This document shows positions 43,636-52,980 of a stretch of DNA of 64,000 nt, in pieces; the first letter of the stretch is position 1; every line of letters starts with the position of its first letter. Source of the DNA: Marinospirillum alkalitolerans (GTDB taxonomy: Bacteria; Pseudomonadota; Gammaproteobacteria; Pseudomonadales; Halomonadaceae); assembly GCF_045055655.1 (NCBI RefSeq), contig NZ_JBANFI010000004.1, positions 342,656 through 406,655 on the forward strand. The letters are read 5' to 3'. A model generated the notes under the pieces. It saw only the letters and a list, made by a program, of their open reading frames with translations, did not search any database and had not been told where the DNA came from. Both the position numbers and the translations under genes were made by a program.

Positions 43636-45582
43636 TTAACCTAAGACCTGACGTGCTTTAATCAATGCGCGATACCATTCTCGCTTGGGTGCTGCAACCA
43701 TCGGCGGACGCAAACTCAAAAAACTCACCGGACCATTGCCTGAGTTGGGCTCATGCTTGGCCAGCAGCTCCAGCGTCTGCGGCCGAGCACCATAGGCTTC
43801 CACCAGGAACTCGCGCGCTTCTTCTGTTAGATCAACACGATAGTGCTTGACCAAAGCCACCGCCAGACGCTCTGCCGCCTGCCCCATATCCTGCTGCACC
43901 TCCTTGGCCATTGCACTGCCCAAAGCCGCTTTTTCAGCCGCGCTCATATTGGGCTCCAACCCGCCAAGATAGGTGGCATTCGAGGCATTCAGTCCCCGCT
44001 GCACTGCCGGACGACTCAAATGGATATAAGGCTCAAGCGCAAGTGCCACTTCCACGGCCAGTTGTCGCGCACCTTCCAGCGTCAGCGGCCGCAAGCGCCC
44101 ATCACGACGAGTAAAGAAACGGCGGCCACGCTTTTCTAGCTCTTCACCTTGCAGGTAGGCCACCAGATGCTGACAAACCGCCAGTTTTTCTTCTTCGGTC
44201 AGCCAGACCATTTTTTCTAGGATACGCAAACCCCGGCGACCTGGCCCCAGTTGCAGCTGACTAGCATCATCACCAAAACGATGAGCAAGCTCATTCCACT
44301 CCTCTGAGGCTTCGAGCAAGGCCACATGCGCCTTACCCAGCTGCTGATAGCCTTGACGAGCCGCCTTATACAAGGCCAGAGAACGCGCCAGCACATCCAC
44401 CTTGGCGCGCAGTTGGCTGCTCATCGGCACGCCATAGTAGCGTACGCCCTGCACCAGCTCAGACACCTCTTTGGCCAGCTGATCCAGAATCGCCTCCACC
44501 CTTGCCACCAGCTCTTGTGCAGCCAGACCATTAGGCAGCTGCTCGTGGGTGGCCTCATCCGTTTCCACCAAAAAACTGGCCAAGGCGCGTAGGCGGTTAC
44601 TGCCACTGGCCTGTGCAATGCGATAATGACTACGTTTTTCTTCGAGCTGATCCAGCGCGCGTGCCAGCTTCCACTGCCCCGAATAGCTAAAGATCAGCAT
44701 CGGAATTTCCCGCCCATTGATCAGCTCAAAGGCGAGAATCAGCATCTCTTCGACATCCTGCAAGGTCATGAGAAACAGGTTGTCTTCCTCAATGGCCGCC
44801 AGAACGCGTTCAATAAAATACTCATCACGCGGTACACCACGCTCCAGCTGAGGCGGCTCACCACTAAAGCGCTCGCGCAGCACCGTCACCGCCTGAGGTG
44901 ACACAGCCTGCAACCACTCTAAAGCGGTTTCAATCCGCTCACGATACTGGCGATTCAGATCACGCACTCGCGAATACAGACCCGCTCGACGATAGGTATC
45001 AATACGGCCGAGAATCTTGGCCAGCTCACTGTCTCCGGTGAGCTCCTGTGCGGCAAAAGCCACTCCATCTGGTGTCAAATCGACACGGCGCAGCAGCTGC
45101 AATGCCGCTTCGCGCTGACGCGCTTCCCCTTCTTCAAAGCTACCAACGATCAAATCATTGACGGCCAGAATCAGATCAGCCAGCTTATCAATCGCCTCGC
45201 TCATATCCAGCTCATCTTGCTCTTTGACATGACCTTGCACCACGTCATACACAATCTTGGCAAAGAAAGCGATGGTGCCCGATAAGAGCGAGAAGATAAA
45301 AAAGTAGAGCATGTTTTGCGCCGGTGGCGGGCGACCAAAGGCGATATAATAACCACCAAACAGGCCCATCAAGGTGACCGGACCCGCTGTCCACACGATA
45401 TACAAAAGACTTCGCGTCCAGTGCGTCGAATGCACAATGCGCTGAAATCTCTCTCTTTTCTCGTTGCCTTCACGATCTAAAGACACGCGCGCCCGCTGAG
45501 CCGCGCGCTCTTTTTTCTTTTCTCGCCACTGGCTTGCTACGCGGCGCAACCAGCTCCAAAAACCCATGACCTGATCCCTCAT
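43636..45582 (-). CDS. Large membrane protein of unknown function
   Basis: 648 aa, no family recognised. A basic N-terminus (residues 1-50, Arg/Lys-rich) precedes two adjacent transmembrane helices (about 57-82 and 90-115). The remaining 530 residues are soluble, mostly helical and rich in Glu, Leu and Arg, with probable coiled-coil portions (about 120-240 and 340-420). The start overlaps the ampG stop (ATGA), so it is co-translated with the muropeptide permease; ATG 45567 with GAGG upstream is also possible. A cytoplasmic location for the large domain fits the positive-inside rule. Confidence 0.75.
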   Translation of the reverse strand: MRDQVMGFWSWLRRVASQWREKKKERAAQRARVSLDREGNEKRERFQRIVHSTHWTRSLLYIVWTAGPVTLMGLFGGYYIAFGRPPPAQNMLYFFIFSLLSGTIAFFAKIVYDVVQGHVKEQDELDMSEAIDKLADLILAVNDLIVGSFEEGEARQREAALQLLRRVDLTPDGVAFAAQELTGDSELAKILGRIDTYRRAGLYSRVRDLNRQYRERIETALEWLQAVSPQAVTVLRERFSGEPPQLERGVPRDEYFIERVLAAIEEDNLFLMTLQDVEEMLILAFELINGREIPMLIFSYSGQWKLARALDQLEEKRSHYRIAQASGSNRLRALASFLVETDEATHEQLPNGLAAQELVARVEAILDQLAKEVSELVQGVRYYGVPMSSQLRAKVDVLARSLALYKAARQGYQQLGKAHVALLEASEEWNELAHRFGDDASQLQLGPGRRGLRILEKMVWLTEEEKLAVCQHLVAYLQGEELEKRGRRFFTRRDGRLRPLTLEGARQLAVEVALALEPYIHLSRPAVQRGLNASNATYLGGLEPNMSAAEKAALGSAMAKEVQQDMGQAAERLAVALVKHYRVDLTEEAREFLVEAYGARPQTLELLAKHEPNSGNGPVSFLSLRPPMVAAPKREWYRALIKARQVLG

Positions 45583-46934
45583 TCTTGTTCTTGCCGTGCC
45601 TGATGGGGCTGAGGCTCAAGCGGAAAATAGCGCATTAATACCCAGAGCAGCGGCAGCCCCAATAAGGCAATCACGGCGGTGAGGATAAAAAAGACACCCC
45701 AATCGCCATCGAGTTGATCGACCATCCAACCACTGGAGGCCGAAAACCAGATGCGTGCCAAATTACCCAAGGATGCCAGCATCGCATACTGACTGGCGGT
45801 ATAAGCTAAGTTACATAAGCTGGAGAGATAGGCCACAAAGGCCACCGTTACCAAACCAGAAGTCAGGTTATCCGCGATCACTGCCAGCGCAAAAACAACA
45901 CTAGACTGACCAGAGTAGGCCAGCAGGCTATAAGTCAAATTGGTGGTAGCGGTCGCCAGTCCAGAAATCAACAGCGCCTTCAGAATACCCACCCTCGCCA
46001 CCAAAATACCCCCCAAGGCCACACCGAGTAGCATCGCAGCCAGCCCGTACACCTTGGCAACCTGCGCGATCTCCACCAAGGAAAAACCGAGGTCACGATA
46101 AAAGACATTCGCCATGCGCCCAAGGAGAGCATCACCAAGCTTAAAGATAAAGATAAACGCCAAAATCCACAACCAACCACGGCGGCGGGTGAATTCGGCA
46201 AAGGGCGCGACCAGATTGACATAGAGCGGCGTCAACAGATGCCGCATCCGTTGAGGCAACCAGGACCAGCCAGCCACTTGAGCACGCTGCTGCGCCTCTT
46301 CTTCGAGAATCACCTGCTGCACGCGCGGCTCAGGACTCAACAACAAGGTGATCATCCCGATCAGCACACTCAAGGCCAGCAGTTGATAAGCCAGCTGCCA
46401 GCCAAAATGCGCGGCCAGATACAGCCCACCCGCCGCACCCACAAGCGTGCCGCCAAGATGCCAGCCCCAGACCGCCATCGCCGAACCTGCACCATACTGA
46501 TGCGGCTCAAGAATTTCGACCCGATAAGCATCGATGACGATATCCTGCGTCGCCGAGAGGAAGGTCACAAAGAGCACCGCCATCGCCATCCAGGCTAGAT
46601 TTTGATCTGGCCGAGCCAAGGACAGCAGCAACAAGGCGACAATCAGCAGCGCTTGAATCAATAATCCCCAACCGCGCCGCCGCCCAAAGCGCGCCGTGAG
46701 CCAAGGTAGGGCCACACGATCTAGCATCGGTGCCCAAAGAAAATTGATGGCATAAGGGGTGGCGGCCAAGGCAAAGAGGCCGATTTCTGTCCGTGAGACG
46801 CCGACTTCTCTTAACCAAAGAGACAGATTGGAGAACACCAGCGGTGCCGGTAGGCCACTGGCGAAACCGAGCAATAACAGGATCAACATGCGTCGATCCA
46901 GATAAGGCCCGATCCAACGTTGCAAGGCGATCAT
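45579..46934 (-). CDS. ampG: AmpG-family muropeptide permease
   Basis: 451-aa MFS transporter with about 12-14 helices that imports GlcNAc-anhydroMurNAc peptides from the periplasm. The N-terminus LLLLGFASGLPAPLVFSNLS, the segment NFLWAPMLDRVALPWL and ATQDIVIDAYRVEIL are characteristic. It feeds the recycling pathway that includes Mpl. It is 25 bp downstream of pdxJ. Confidence 0.92.
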   Translation of the reverse strand: MIALQRWIGPYLDRRMLILLLLGFASGLPAPLVFSNLSLWLREVGVSRTEIGLFALAATPYAINFLWAPMLDRVALPWLTARFGRRRGWGLLIQALLIVALLLLSLARPDQNLAWMAMAVLFVTFLSATQDIVIDAYRVEILEPHQYGAGSAMAVWGWHLGGTLVGAAGGLYLAAHFGWQLAYQLLALSVLIGMITLLLSPEPRVQQVILEEEAQQRAQVAGWSWLPQRMRHLLTPLYVNLVAPFAEFTRRRGWLWILAFIFIFKLGDALLGRMANVFYRDLGFSLVEIAQVAKVYGLAAMLLGVALGGILVARVGILKALLISGLATATTNLTYSLLAYSGQSSVVFALAVIADNLTSGLVTVAFVAYLSSLCNLAYTASQYAMLASLGNLARIWFSASSGWMVDQLDGDWGVFFILTAVIALLGLPLLWVLMRYFPLEPQPHQARQEQE

Positions 46935-46959
46935 CGCGACGTCTTAACCGAATGCAAGG

Positions 46960-47691
46960 CTAGCGAGCATCACGGATCAACTGCTTCATCTCTTTGACCG
47001 CCGCTGCCAAGCCAACAAACAGGGCGTGCGCGATCAAACCATGCCCAATATTCAGCTCATGAATTTCAGGCAAGGCTGCAATCGGCTGCACATTGTGATA
47101 ATGCAAGCCATGCCCAGCATTGACGATCAATCCCTTCTGGTGAGCAAAGCGAGCCGCCTCACGCAAACGCTGATACTCCTGCTGCTGGGCTGCGCCACTG
47201 GCTTCGGCATAAGCGCCAGTATGCAACTCAATGACCGGTGCTCCTGCCGCCAAGGCCGCTTCTATTTGCGCTGGGTCAGGATCAATAAATAAAGACACCT
47301 CTGAACCCACCTGCTGTAAGCGTGTGCAAGCCGCGCGCACCGCATCCAACTGGCTGATCACATCAAGGCCGCCTTCGGTGGTCAGCTCTTCGCGCTTTTC
47401 AGGCACCAGGCACACCTGCTCTGGGCGCAGGTTTTCAGCATAGTTGAGCATAAAAGGCGTGATCGCCATTTCAAAATTCATACGGGTTTGCAGCACCTGC
47501 TGAATCAGCTCGACATCTCTTTCTTGAATATGACGTCGATCCTCACGCAAATGGAGCGTGATGCCATCAGCCCCAGCCTGCTCAGCAATCTGTGCTGCCA
47601 GTACGGGATCTGGATAACGTGTGCCTCGGGCCTGGCGCAAAGTCGCAATATGATCGATGTTGACGCCCAGTCGGGCTGATTGACTGTACAT
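46960..47691 (-). CDS. pdxJ: Pyridoxine 5'-phosphate synthase
   Basis: 243-aa TIM-barrel enzyme that closes the pyridoxine ring from 3-amino-2-oxopropyl phosphate and deoxyxylulose 5-phosphate. LGVNIDHIATLRQARGT, ITLHLREDRRHIQ, FEMAITPFML and NAGHGLHYHNV are conserved active-site segments. ATG 47691 has AAGGA 8 bp upstream; 47709 is an earlier in-frame start without one. Confidence 0.95.
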   Translation of the reverse strand: MYSQSARLGVNIDHIATLRQARGTRYPDPVLAAQIAEQAGADGITLHLREDRRHIQERDVELIQQVLQTRMNFEMAITPFMLNYAENLRPEQVCLVPEKREELTTEGGLDVISQLDAVRAACTRLQQVGSEVSLFIDPDPAQIEAALAAGAPVIELHTGAYAEASGAAQQQEYQRLREAARFAHQKGLIVNAGHGLHYHNVQPIAALPEIHELNIGHGLIAHALFVGLAAAVKEMKQLIRDAR

Positions 47692-47712
47692 AACCCACTT
47701 CCTTATCAAAAG

Positions 47713-48534
47713 TCATTGTGATGATCCAAGCGCAGCAGCAGGCCAGGGCTTGTGCTCCGCTGGAGTCTGTCTAGCTTGAGTCTGTTCGGTTTGATGAGTG
47801 GCACGCCCAGCTGAGGAGGCGAGCTGATAAAAGAGCGCACGGCTTTGCAAGGGACGCGAACCCAGCAGCGGCTGCAAACGCCAGCGTGTCCATTTCTTGG
47901 CAGCCAGACGGGTCGCTGGCGCACGCCAGTCATCTTTTAAGATCGCCAAGAGGCTCGCACCATCCAGCACCAAGGGTGTGGAGGCGCTTGCCTCCTGATG
48001 CACTGGCTGCCAGCCCTGTTCATGTACCCAGCTATAGAAGATCTCAGGCCTCAAGGGCTGCCCGTCGCGATCTGTCTGCGGCAGATCCTGATCTAAAAAC
48101 GCCAAAAGCGCCAGCTCTAAGCGTCTTAATGCCGGTTCACGCTGCTCTGTTTCTGTCAACAAATGCAAGAGCAAAGAGTACTCACGAAAAATAGCAGGAC
48201 AAGGCAGGTCTGCAGGCAGTAAACGACTCAGCAATTCATTTGCATACAGAGCACAGACCAGCGGCTCACCATGAAACCACAAGGGAGAGCCGGAGGCTTC
48301 GAGAAGATGGAGGTTTGTCAGCTGGCCACGGCCGCGCCAACTCAGATGAAGGGGCGTAAAAGGCTGGAGCAGAGCACGATAGCGACTTTGGCGACTACGT
48401 ACTCCGCGCACGACCAGATCCACTCGCCCGTGATCCAGCGTCAGAAACCAGGCTAAGGCACTGGTTTCTCGATAGGGACGCTGATGCAACAACCAGGCTG
48501 CATCAAGATCTGAAGCTGGCGTGGACAAGACCAT
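47713..48534 (-). CDS. recO: DNA repair protein RecO
   Basis: 273-aa RecO, which helps RecA displace SSB in the RecFOR pathway. The N-terminal OB fold includes AWLLHQRPYRETSALAWFL and GRVDLVVRGVR, and the middle ANELLSRLLP is typical. No zinc-binding cysteines are seen, as in E. coli. The C-terminal 35 residues are Gln/Ala/Pro-rich and longer than usual. It starts 11 bp after era and precedes pdxJ. Confidence 0.9.
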   Translation of the reverse strand: MVLSTPASDLDAAWLLHQRPYRETSALAWFLTLDHGRVDLVVRGVRSRQSRYRALLQPFTPLHLSWRGRGQLTNLHLLEASGSPLWFHGEPLVCALYANELLSRLLPADLPCPAIFREYSLLLHLLTETEQREPALRRLELALLAFLDQDLPQTDRDGQPLRPEIFYSWVHEQGWQPVHQEASASTPLVLDGASLLAILKDDWRAPATRLAAKKWTRWRLQPLLGSRPLQSRALFYQLASSAGRATHQTEQTQARQTPAEHKPWPAAALGSSQ

Positions 48535-48545
48535 GGCCTATCAGG

Positions 48546-49457
48546 CTAGTCCAGCCCTGTATAACCAAGGCTCTTTAAAGCTCGGTCATCATCTGACCAG
48601 TTGCTTTTGACCTTGACCCAGAGATTCAGCATCACCTTGCTTTCAAATACCTTTTCCATATCCAGGCGCGCATCCCGACCTATGCTTTTCAGCTGGCTGC
48701 CCTTCTCACCAATCAGGATTTTTTTCTGCCCATCACGCTCAACCAGAATCAGGCCATGAATATGCAGCGTTGGGCCTTCTTGCTTAAAGCGCTCGATTTC
48801 CACTGTCACGGCATAGGGCAGTTCTTCGCCCAGCTGGCGCATGATTTTCTCACGGATCAGTTCAGCAGCTAGAAAACGGGCACTGCGATCCGTCACCTGA
48901 TCTTCAGGAAAGAAAAATGGCGCTTCTGGCAGCTGAGCTTCAAGACTGGCGACCAGCTCATCAACCTGAGTACCTTGCTTGGCTGAAATCGGGAAGATGG
49001 AGTGAAAGGCGTACTTCTGGCTGACTTCTTCAATAAAAGGCAGCAGGCTGTTTTTATCTTCCAGCCAATCCACCTTGTTAATCACCAACACCACTGGACA
49101 GGTTAAATGCTCTAAGCGCTTTAACACCAGCTCATCTTCTTCTGTCCATTTGGTGCGATCAATCAAAAACACCACTAGATCGACTCCACGCAACGCCTGC
49201 GCGGCAGCATCATTCATATAGTGATTGATGGCTTTATCGCGATTGCCTTGAGCAAGGTGCATACCGGGGGTATCCACATAGATGGCCTGTGTCTGGCCTT
49301 CTGTCACAATCCCCAGAATCTGATGGCGTGTAGTCTGCGGCTTTTTGCAGGTAATACTGATCTTCTGCCCCAGAATACGATTCATTAAGGTTGATTTACC
49401 CACATTTGGGCGACCAACCAAGGCAATATAGCCGCAACGTGTTGCTTGGCTTGTCAT
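48546..49457 (-). CDS. era: GTPase Era
   Basis: 303-aa GTPase that binds 16S rRNA during 30S maturation. G1 is GRPNVGKSTLMN, G3 is DTPGMH, G4 is NKVD, and the C-terminal KH domain includes ILIGEKGSQLKSIGRDAR. Its ATG overlaps the rnc stop by 4 bp. Confidence 0.96.
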   Translation of the reverse strand: MTSQATRCGYIALVGRPNVGKSTLMNRILGQKISITCKKPQTTRHQILGIVTEGQTQAIYVDTPGMHLAQGNRDKAINHYMNDAAAQALRGVDLVVFLIDRTKWTEEDELVLKRLEHLTCPVVLVINKVDWLEDKNSLLPFIEEVSQKYAFHSIFPISAKQGTQVDELVASLEAQLPEAPFFFPEDQVTDRSARFLAAELIREKIMRQLGEELPYAVTVEIERFKQEGPTLHIHGLILVERDGQKKILIGEKGSQLKSIGRDARLDMEKVFESKVMLNLWVKVKSNWSDDDRALKSLGYTGLD

Positions 49458-50131
49458 TTGACCTCCAGGGCCTGTAAAGCTTTCTGCGCCGCTTCTTGCT
49501 CAGCAATGCGACGGCTGGATCCCACCCCGAGAGGGCGGTAACTGAGTTCTTCGATGCAGCATTCTACAGTGAACATCTGCGCATGTGCCTCACCTTCAAC
49601 CTGTATCACATCGTAACGCGGCAGCGGCCGCTGGCGAGACTGGAGAAACTCCTGCAAGCGCGTTTTCGGATCTTTCTGCGTATCATCCAGCGACATCTGC
49701 TCAAGACGGGATTGGAACCAGCTACGCACCCGCTCGCGCGCCACATCCATGCCCGCATCCAGATAAATCGCACCTATAATGGCTTCCAGCGCATCGGCCA
49801 GAATCGAATCACGACGATAGCCGCCACTTTTGAGCTCACCTGATCCCATGCGCAGATAATCACTGATCGCAAATTCACGCGCCACTTCAGCCAGCGTCGC
49901 ACCCTTCACCTGACGGGCACGCAAACGTGAGAGCTGGCCTTCACGCGCCTGAGGAAAGCGATGAAAAAGATCCTCAGCGATAATAAAGTTCACGATGGAA
50001 TCGCCTAGAAACTCAAGGCGCTCATTGTTCTGCTGCCCATAGCTACGATGGGTGAGCGCCAGATCCAGCAGGTTGAGATCATGAAACTCATGCCCCAGAC
50101 TTCTGGTTAAAGCGGTCAGATTTTGTCTCAC
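49454..50131 (-). CDS. rnc: Ribonuclease III
   Basis: 225-aa double-strand RNA endonuclease that processes rRNA precursors. The catalytic signature is NERLEFLGDSIVNFII (about residues 36-51), the second acidic cluster is DALEAIIGAIYLDAG, and a dsRNA-binding domain occupies about 155-223. It lies 7 bp after lepB in the usual lepB-rnc-era order. Confidence 0.96.
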   Translation of the reverse strand: MRQNLTALTRSLGHEFHDLNLLDLALTHRSYGQQNNERLEFLGDSIVNFIIAEDLFHRFPQAREGQLSRLRARQVKGATLAEVAREFAISDYLRMGSGELKSGGYRRDSILADALEAIIGAIYLDAGMDVARERVRSWFQSRLEQMSLDDTQKDPKTRLQEFLQSRQRPLPRYDVIQVEGEAHAQMFTVECCIEELSYRPLGVGSSRRIAEQEAAQKALQALEVK

Positions 50132-50138
50132 AAAACAC

Positions 50139-50990
50139 TCACTTAATCAGCCTCACATCACGGAAGCTTGGTAAATTAAAAAAGCCTGTCCAGTGCATCC
50201 AGACAGCCACGGCCTGGCCCACTAAAGCCTCTTCAGGCACAAAGCCCATCACTAGAGGCTCGCCACGCTGGTTAAAATATTCGGGAATAATCAAGCAACC
50301 CTGCTCAGCATGCGGCTGACCTTCACACCAAAAACGGCTGTCATTACTATGGTCACGGTTATCGCCCATCACCAGATAAAAACCTTCTGGCACCTCGACT
50401 TCAGGAAAATCATAGTAGCGCTCAGGAAAGTTATAGACCTGATGGCTGACTTCACCGAGCTGCTCTTGCCATAACCATTCACTCGGTGCTTCACGCGGAT
50501 GACGCTCTAACAATTGACGCTCAACGGGCAGGCCGTTGACGATCAGCTCTTTATTACGGTAGGCAATACGATCTCCCGGCACACCGACAACCCGCTTGAT
50601 ATAGTTCAAACGTGGATCAAGCGGATAGCGAAACACGGCCACATCGCCTAGCTCAGGTCGCCCAACTGGAATCACCTCGGTGTGTATGACCGGTAAACGC
50701 ACACCATAGTTGTACTTGTTGACCAGAATAAAATCACCGATTTTCAGTGTCGGCAGCATCGAGCCGGAGGGAATCTGAAAAGGCTCATACAAAAAGGAGC
50801 GCAGCACCAAAACCAAAGCCAGGACAGGAAAAAAAGAGACGGAGTATTCCACAACCAAACCTGGCTCTGCCTTTTTACCCTCTGCCTGCACCGCAGCACG
50901 TTGACGACGCAACACCCAACGGTCGAGCGCCCAGACCACCCCGCTGAACAAGGTCGCCAGCACCAACACCAGAGAAAAATCGATATGCAT
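50139..50990 (-). CDS. lepB: Signal peptidase I
   Basis: 283-aa inner-membrane protease that removes signal peptides of secreted proteins. Two N-terminal helices (about residues 4-22 and 58-78) precede the catalytic domain, with Ser in IPSGSMLPTLKIGD and Lys in YIKRVVGVPGDRI; MGDNRDHSNDSRFWG-type sequence appears as MGDNRDHSNDSRFWCEG. ATG 50990 has GGAAG 7 bp upstream; 51017 is an extension without support. Confidence 0.96.
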   Translation of the reverse strand: MHIDFSLVLVLATLFSGVVWALDRWVLRRQRAAVQAEGKKAEPGLVVEYSVSFFPVLALVLVLRSFLYEPFQIPSGSMLPTLKIGDFILVNKYNYGVRLPVIHTEVIPVGRPELGDVAVFRYPLDPRLNYIKRVVGVPGDRIAYRNKELIVNGLPVERQLLERHPREAPSEWLWQEQLGEVSHQVYNFPERYYDFPEVEVPEGFYLVMGDNRDHSNDSRFWCEGQPHAEQGCLIIPEYFNQRGEPLVMGFVPEEALVGQAVAVWMHWTGFFNLPSFRDVRLIK

Positions 50991-51050
50991 CAAAACTCTT
51001 CCTTCCTTTATGAACACCGAGCAGGGTAGCGCGCCCCACTCGGCTCACCA

Positions 51051-52862
51051 CTAACTATCGACCTGCAAGACCGCCAAGAAGGCATCTTGGGGAATCTCAA
51101 CTCGGCCGACCTGCTTCATCCGTTTTTTACCCGCTTTCTGCTTCTCAAGTAGCTTTTTCTTACGCGTTGCATCACCACCATAGCACTTGGCCAGTACGTT
51201 CTTGCGCAGCGCCTTGACGGTTGAGCGCGCAATAATCTGACCGCCAAGCGCCGCTTGAATGGCCACATCAAACATTTGGCGTGGAATCAGCTCTCGCATC
51301 TTCTCAACCAGCGCACGGCCTTTGTTGGCAGCCAAATCACGGTGCACGATCAATGCCAGCGCATCGACCTTCTCACCATTAATCAGGATATCCAAACGGG
51401 CAAGCTTAGCTGCTTCAAAGCGATCAAAGCTGTATTCAAGCGAGGCAAAACCGCGTGAGGCTGATTTGAGGCGATCAAAGAAATCCAGGACCACTTCCGC
51501 CATTGGAATATCGTAAACCAGCTGCACTTGGCTCCCCAGATACTGCATATCTTTTTGCATACCGCGTTTTTCAGTACACAGGGTAATGATCGAGCCGACC
51601 ATCTCCTGCGGCGTCAAAATCGTGCAGCGTGCGATGGGTTCGCGCATTTCGGCAATGCCAGCAGGATCAGGCAGGCGCGTAGGATTATCGACATACACCA
51701 CCTCACCGCTTTTCATCTCAACTTCATAGACCACCGTTGGCGCGGTCGTCAGCAGATCCAGATCATACTCGCGCTCTAAGCGTTCTTGGATGATCTCCAT
51801 ATGCAGCATGCCCAAGAAGCCGCAACGGAAACCAAAACCCAAGGCTTCGGAGCTATCTGGCTCATAGAACAAGGAAGCATCATTCAGTGAGAGCTTATCC
51901 AGCGCCTCGCGGAAGTCTTCAAAGTCATCTGAGGACACAGGGAAGAGACCGGCATAGACCTGAGGCTTCACCTTTTGGAAACCAGGCAGGCGCTCAACAT
52001 CAGGCGTTTTGGCATGGGTAATGGTGTCACCCACTGGCGCACCATGAATCTCCTTGATGCCCGAGACCAGATAACCCACTTCACCAGCCTTTAAGCAGCC
52101 AGTTTCAACACGCTTGGGCGTAAAAATGCCGACACCATTGGCATCCCAGGTTTTGCCTGTCGATTTGATCAAAATCTTATCGCCTTTCTTTAAGGTGCCA
52201 TTTTTAATCCGCACCAAAGAAACAACGCCTAGGTAGTTATCAAACCAGGAATCAATAATCAATGCCTGTAAGGGGGCTTCAATATCCCCTTCAGGCGGTG
52301 GGACCTGTTGGACCAAGCGCTCAAGAATATCCTGTATCCCTATGCCGCTTTTGGCCGAGCAGCGCACCGCATCCGTGGCATCAATGCCAATAATTTCTTC
52401 GATTTCCTTTGCCACTTTTTCAGGATCGGCCTGGGGCAAATCCATCTTATTCAGCACAGGCACCACTTCGAGCCCCTGTTCTATCGCGGTATAGCAGTTG
52501 GCAACAGATTGCGCTTCAACACCCTGACCGGCATCGACCACCAGCAGCGCGCCTTCACAAGCGGCCAAGGAACGTGAAACCTCATACGAGAAGTCGACAT
52601 GCCCGGGGGTATCGATAAAGTTCAGCTGATAGGTTTCACCTGATAAGGAGGCATAGTTCAGTGTGACACTCTGTGCCTTGATCGTGATACCCCGCTCTCT
52701 TTCCAGATCCATCGAATCCAGGACCTGCTCCTTCATTTCACGATCTGAAAGACCTTCACAAAATTGGATAAAACGATCGGCAATCGTCGATTTACCATGG
52801 TCGATATGGGCAATAATTGAAAAATTGCGGATATGCTTAATTGGGCTCACGTTCACCTGCAT
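51051..52862 (-). CDS. lepA: Elongation factor 4 (LepA)
   Basis: 603-aa translational GTPase. P-loop AHIDHGKSTIADR, G3 DTPGHVDFSYEVSRSLA, G4 LNKMDLP, and the LepA-specific C-terminal domain with AKCYGGDATRKKKLLEKQK are present. It has 60 bp to lepB downstream. A terminator separates it from mucD, so lepA-lepB-rnc-era may have their own promoter in the 118-bp gap. Confidence 0.97.
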   Translation of the reverse strand: MQVNVSPIKHIRNFSIIAHIDHGKSTIADRFIQFCEGLSDREMKEQVLDSMDLERERGITIKAQSVTLNYASLSGETYQLNFIDTPGHVDFSYEVSRSLAACEGALLVVDAGQGVEAQSVANCYTAIEQGLEVVPVLNKMDLPQADPEKVAKEIEEIIGIDATDAVRCSAKSGIGIQDILERLVQQVPPPEGDIEAPLQALIIDSWFDNYLGVVSLVRIKNGTLKKGDKILIKSTGKTWDANGVGIFTPKRVETGCLKAGEVGYLVSGIKEIHGAPVGDTITHAKTPDVERLPGFQKVKPQVYAGLFPVSSDDFEDFREALDKLSLNDASLFYEPDSSEALGFGFRCGFLGMLHMEIIQERLEREYDLDLLTTAPTVVYEVEMKSGEVVYVDNPTRLPDPAGIAEMREPIARCTILTPQEMVGSIITLCTEKRGMQKDMQYLGSQVQLVYDIPMAEVVLDFFDRLKSASRGFASLEYSFDRFEAAKLARLDILINGEKVDALALIVHRDLAANKGRALVEKMRELIPRQMFDVAIQAALGGQIIARSTVKALRKNVLAKCYGGDATRKKKLLEKQKAGKKRMKQVGRVEIPQDAFLAVLQVDS

Positions 52863-52879
52863 CCGAGAAAGAAGTCATC

Positions 52880-52919
52880 ACAAAAAGAAAGCCCGATCAC
52901 GGCATCGCGCCTGATCGGA
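52880..52919 (-). terminator. Intrinsic terminator after mucD
   Basis: On the minus strand CCGATCA and TGATCGG (52918-52912 and 52899-52893) pair around a 12-nt loop and are followed by GCTTTCTTTTT. It sits 60 bp past the mucD stop, ahead of lepA. Confidence 0.7.
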
Positions 52920-52980
52920 CTGCCTTGAAAAGTCGCCAAAGTCTAACTGATTCGGCGGCGCAGGGGAAATAAACCCGCTG

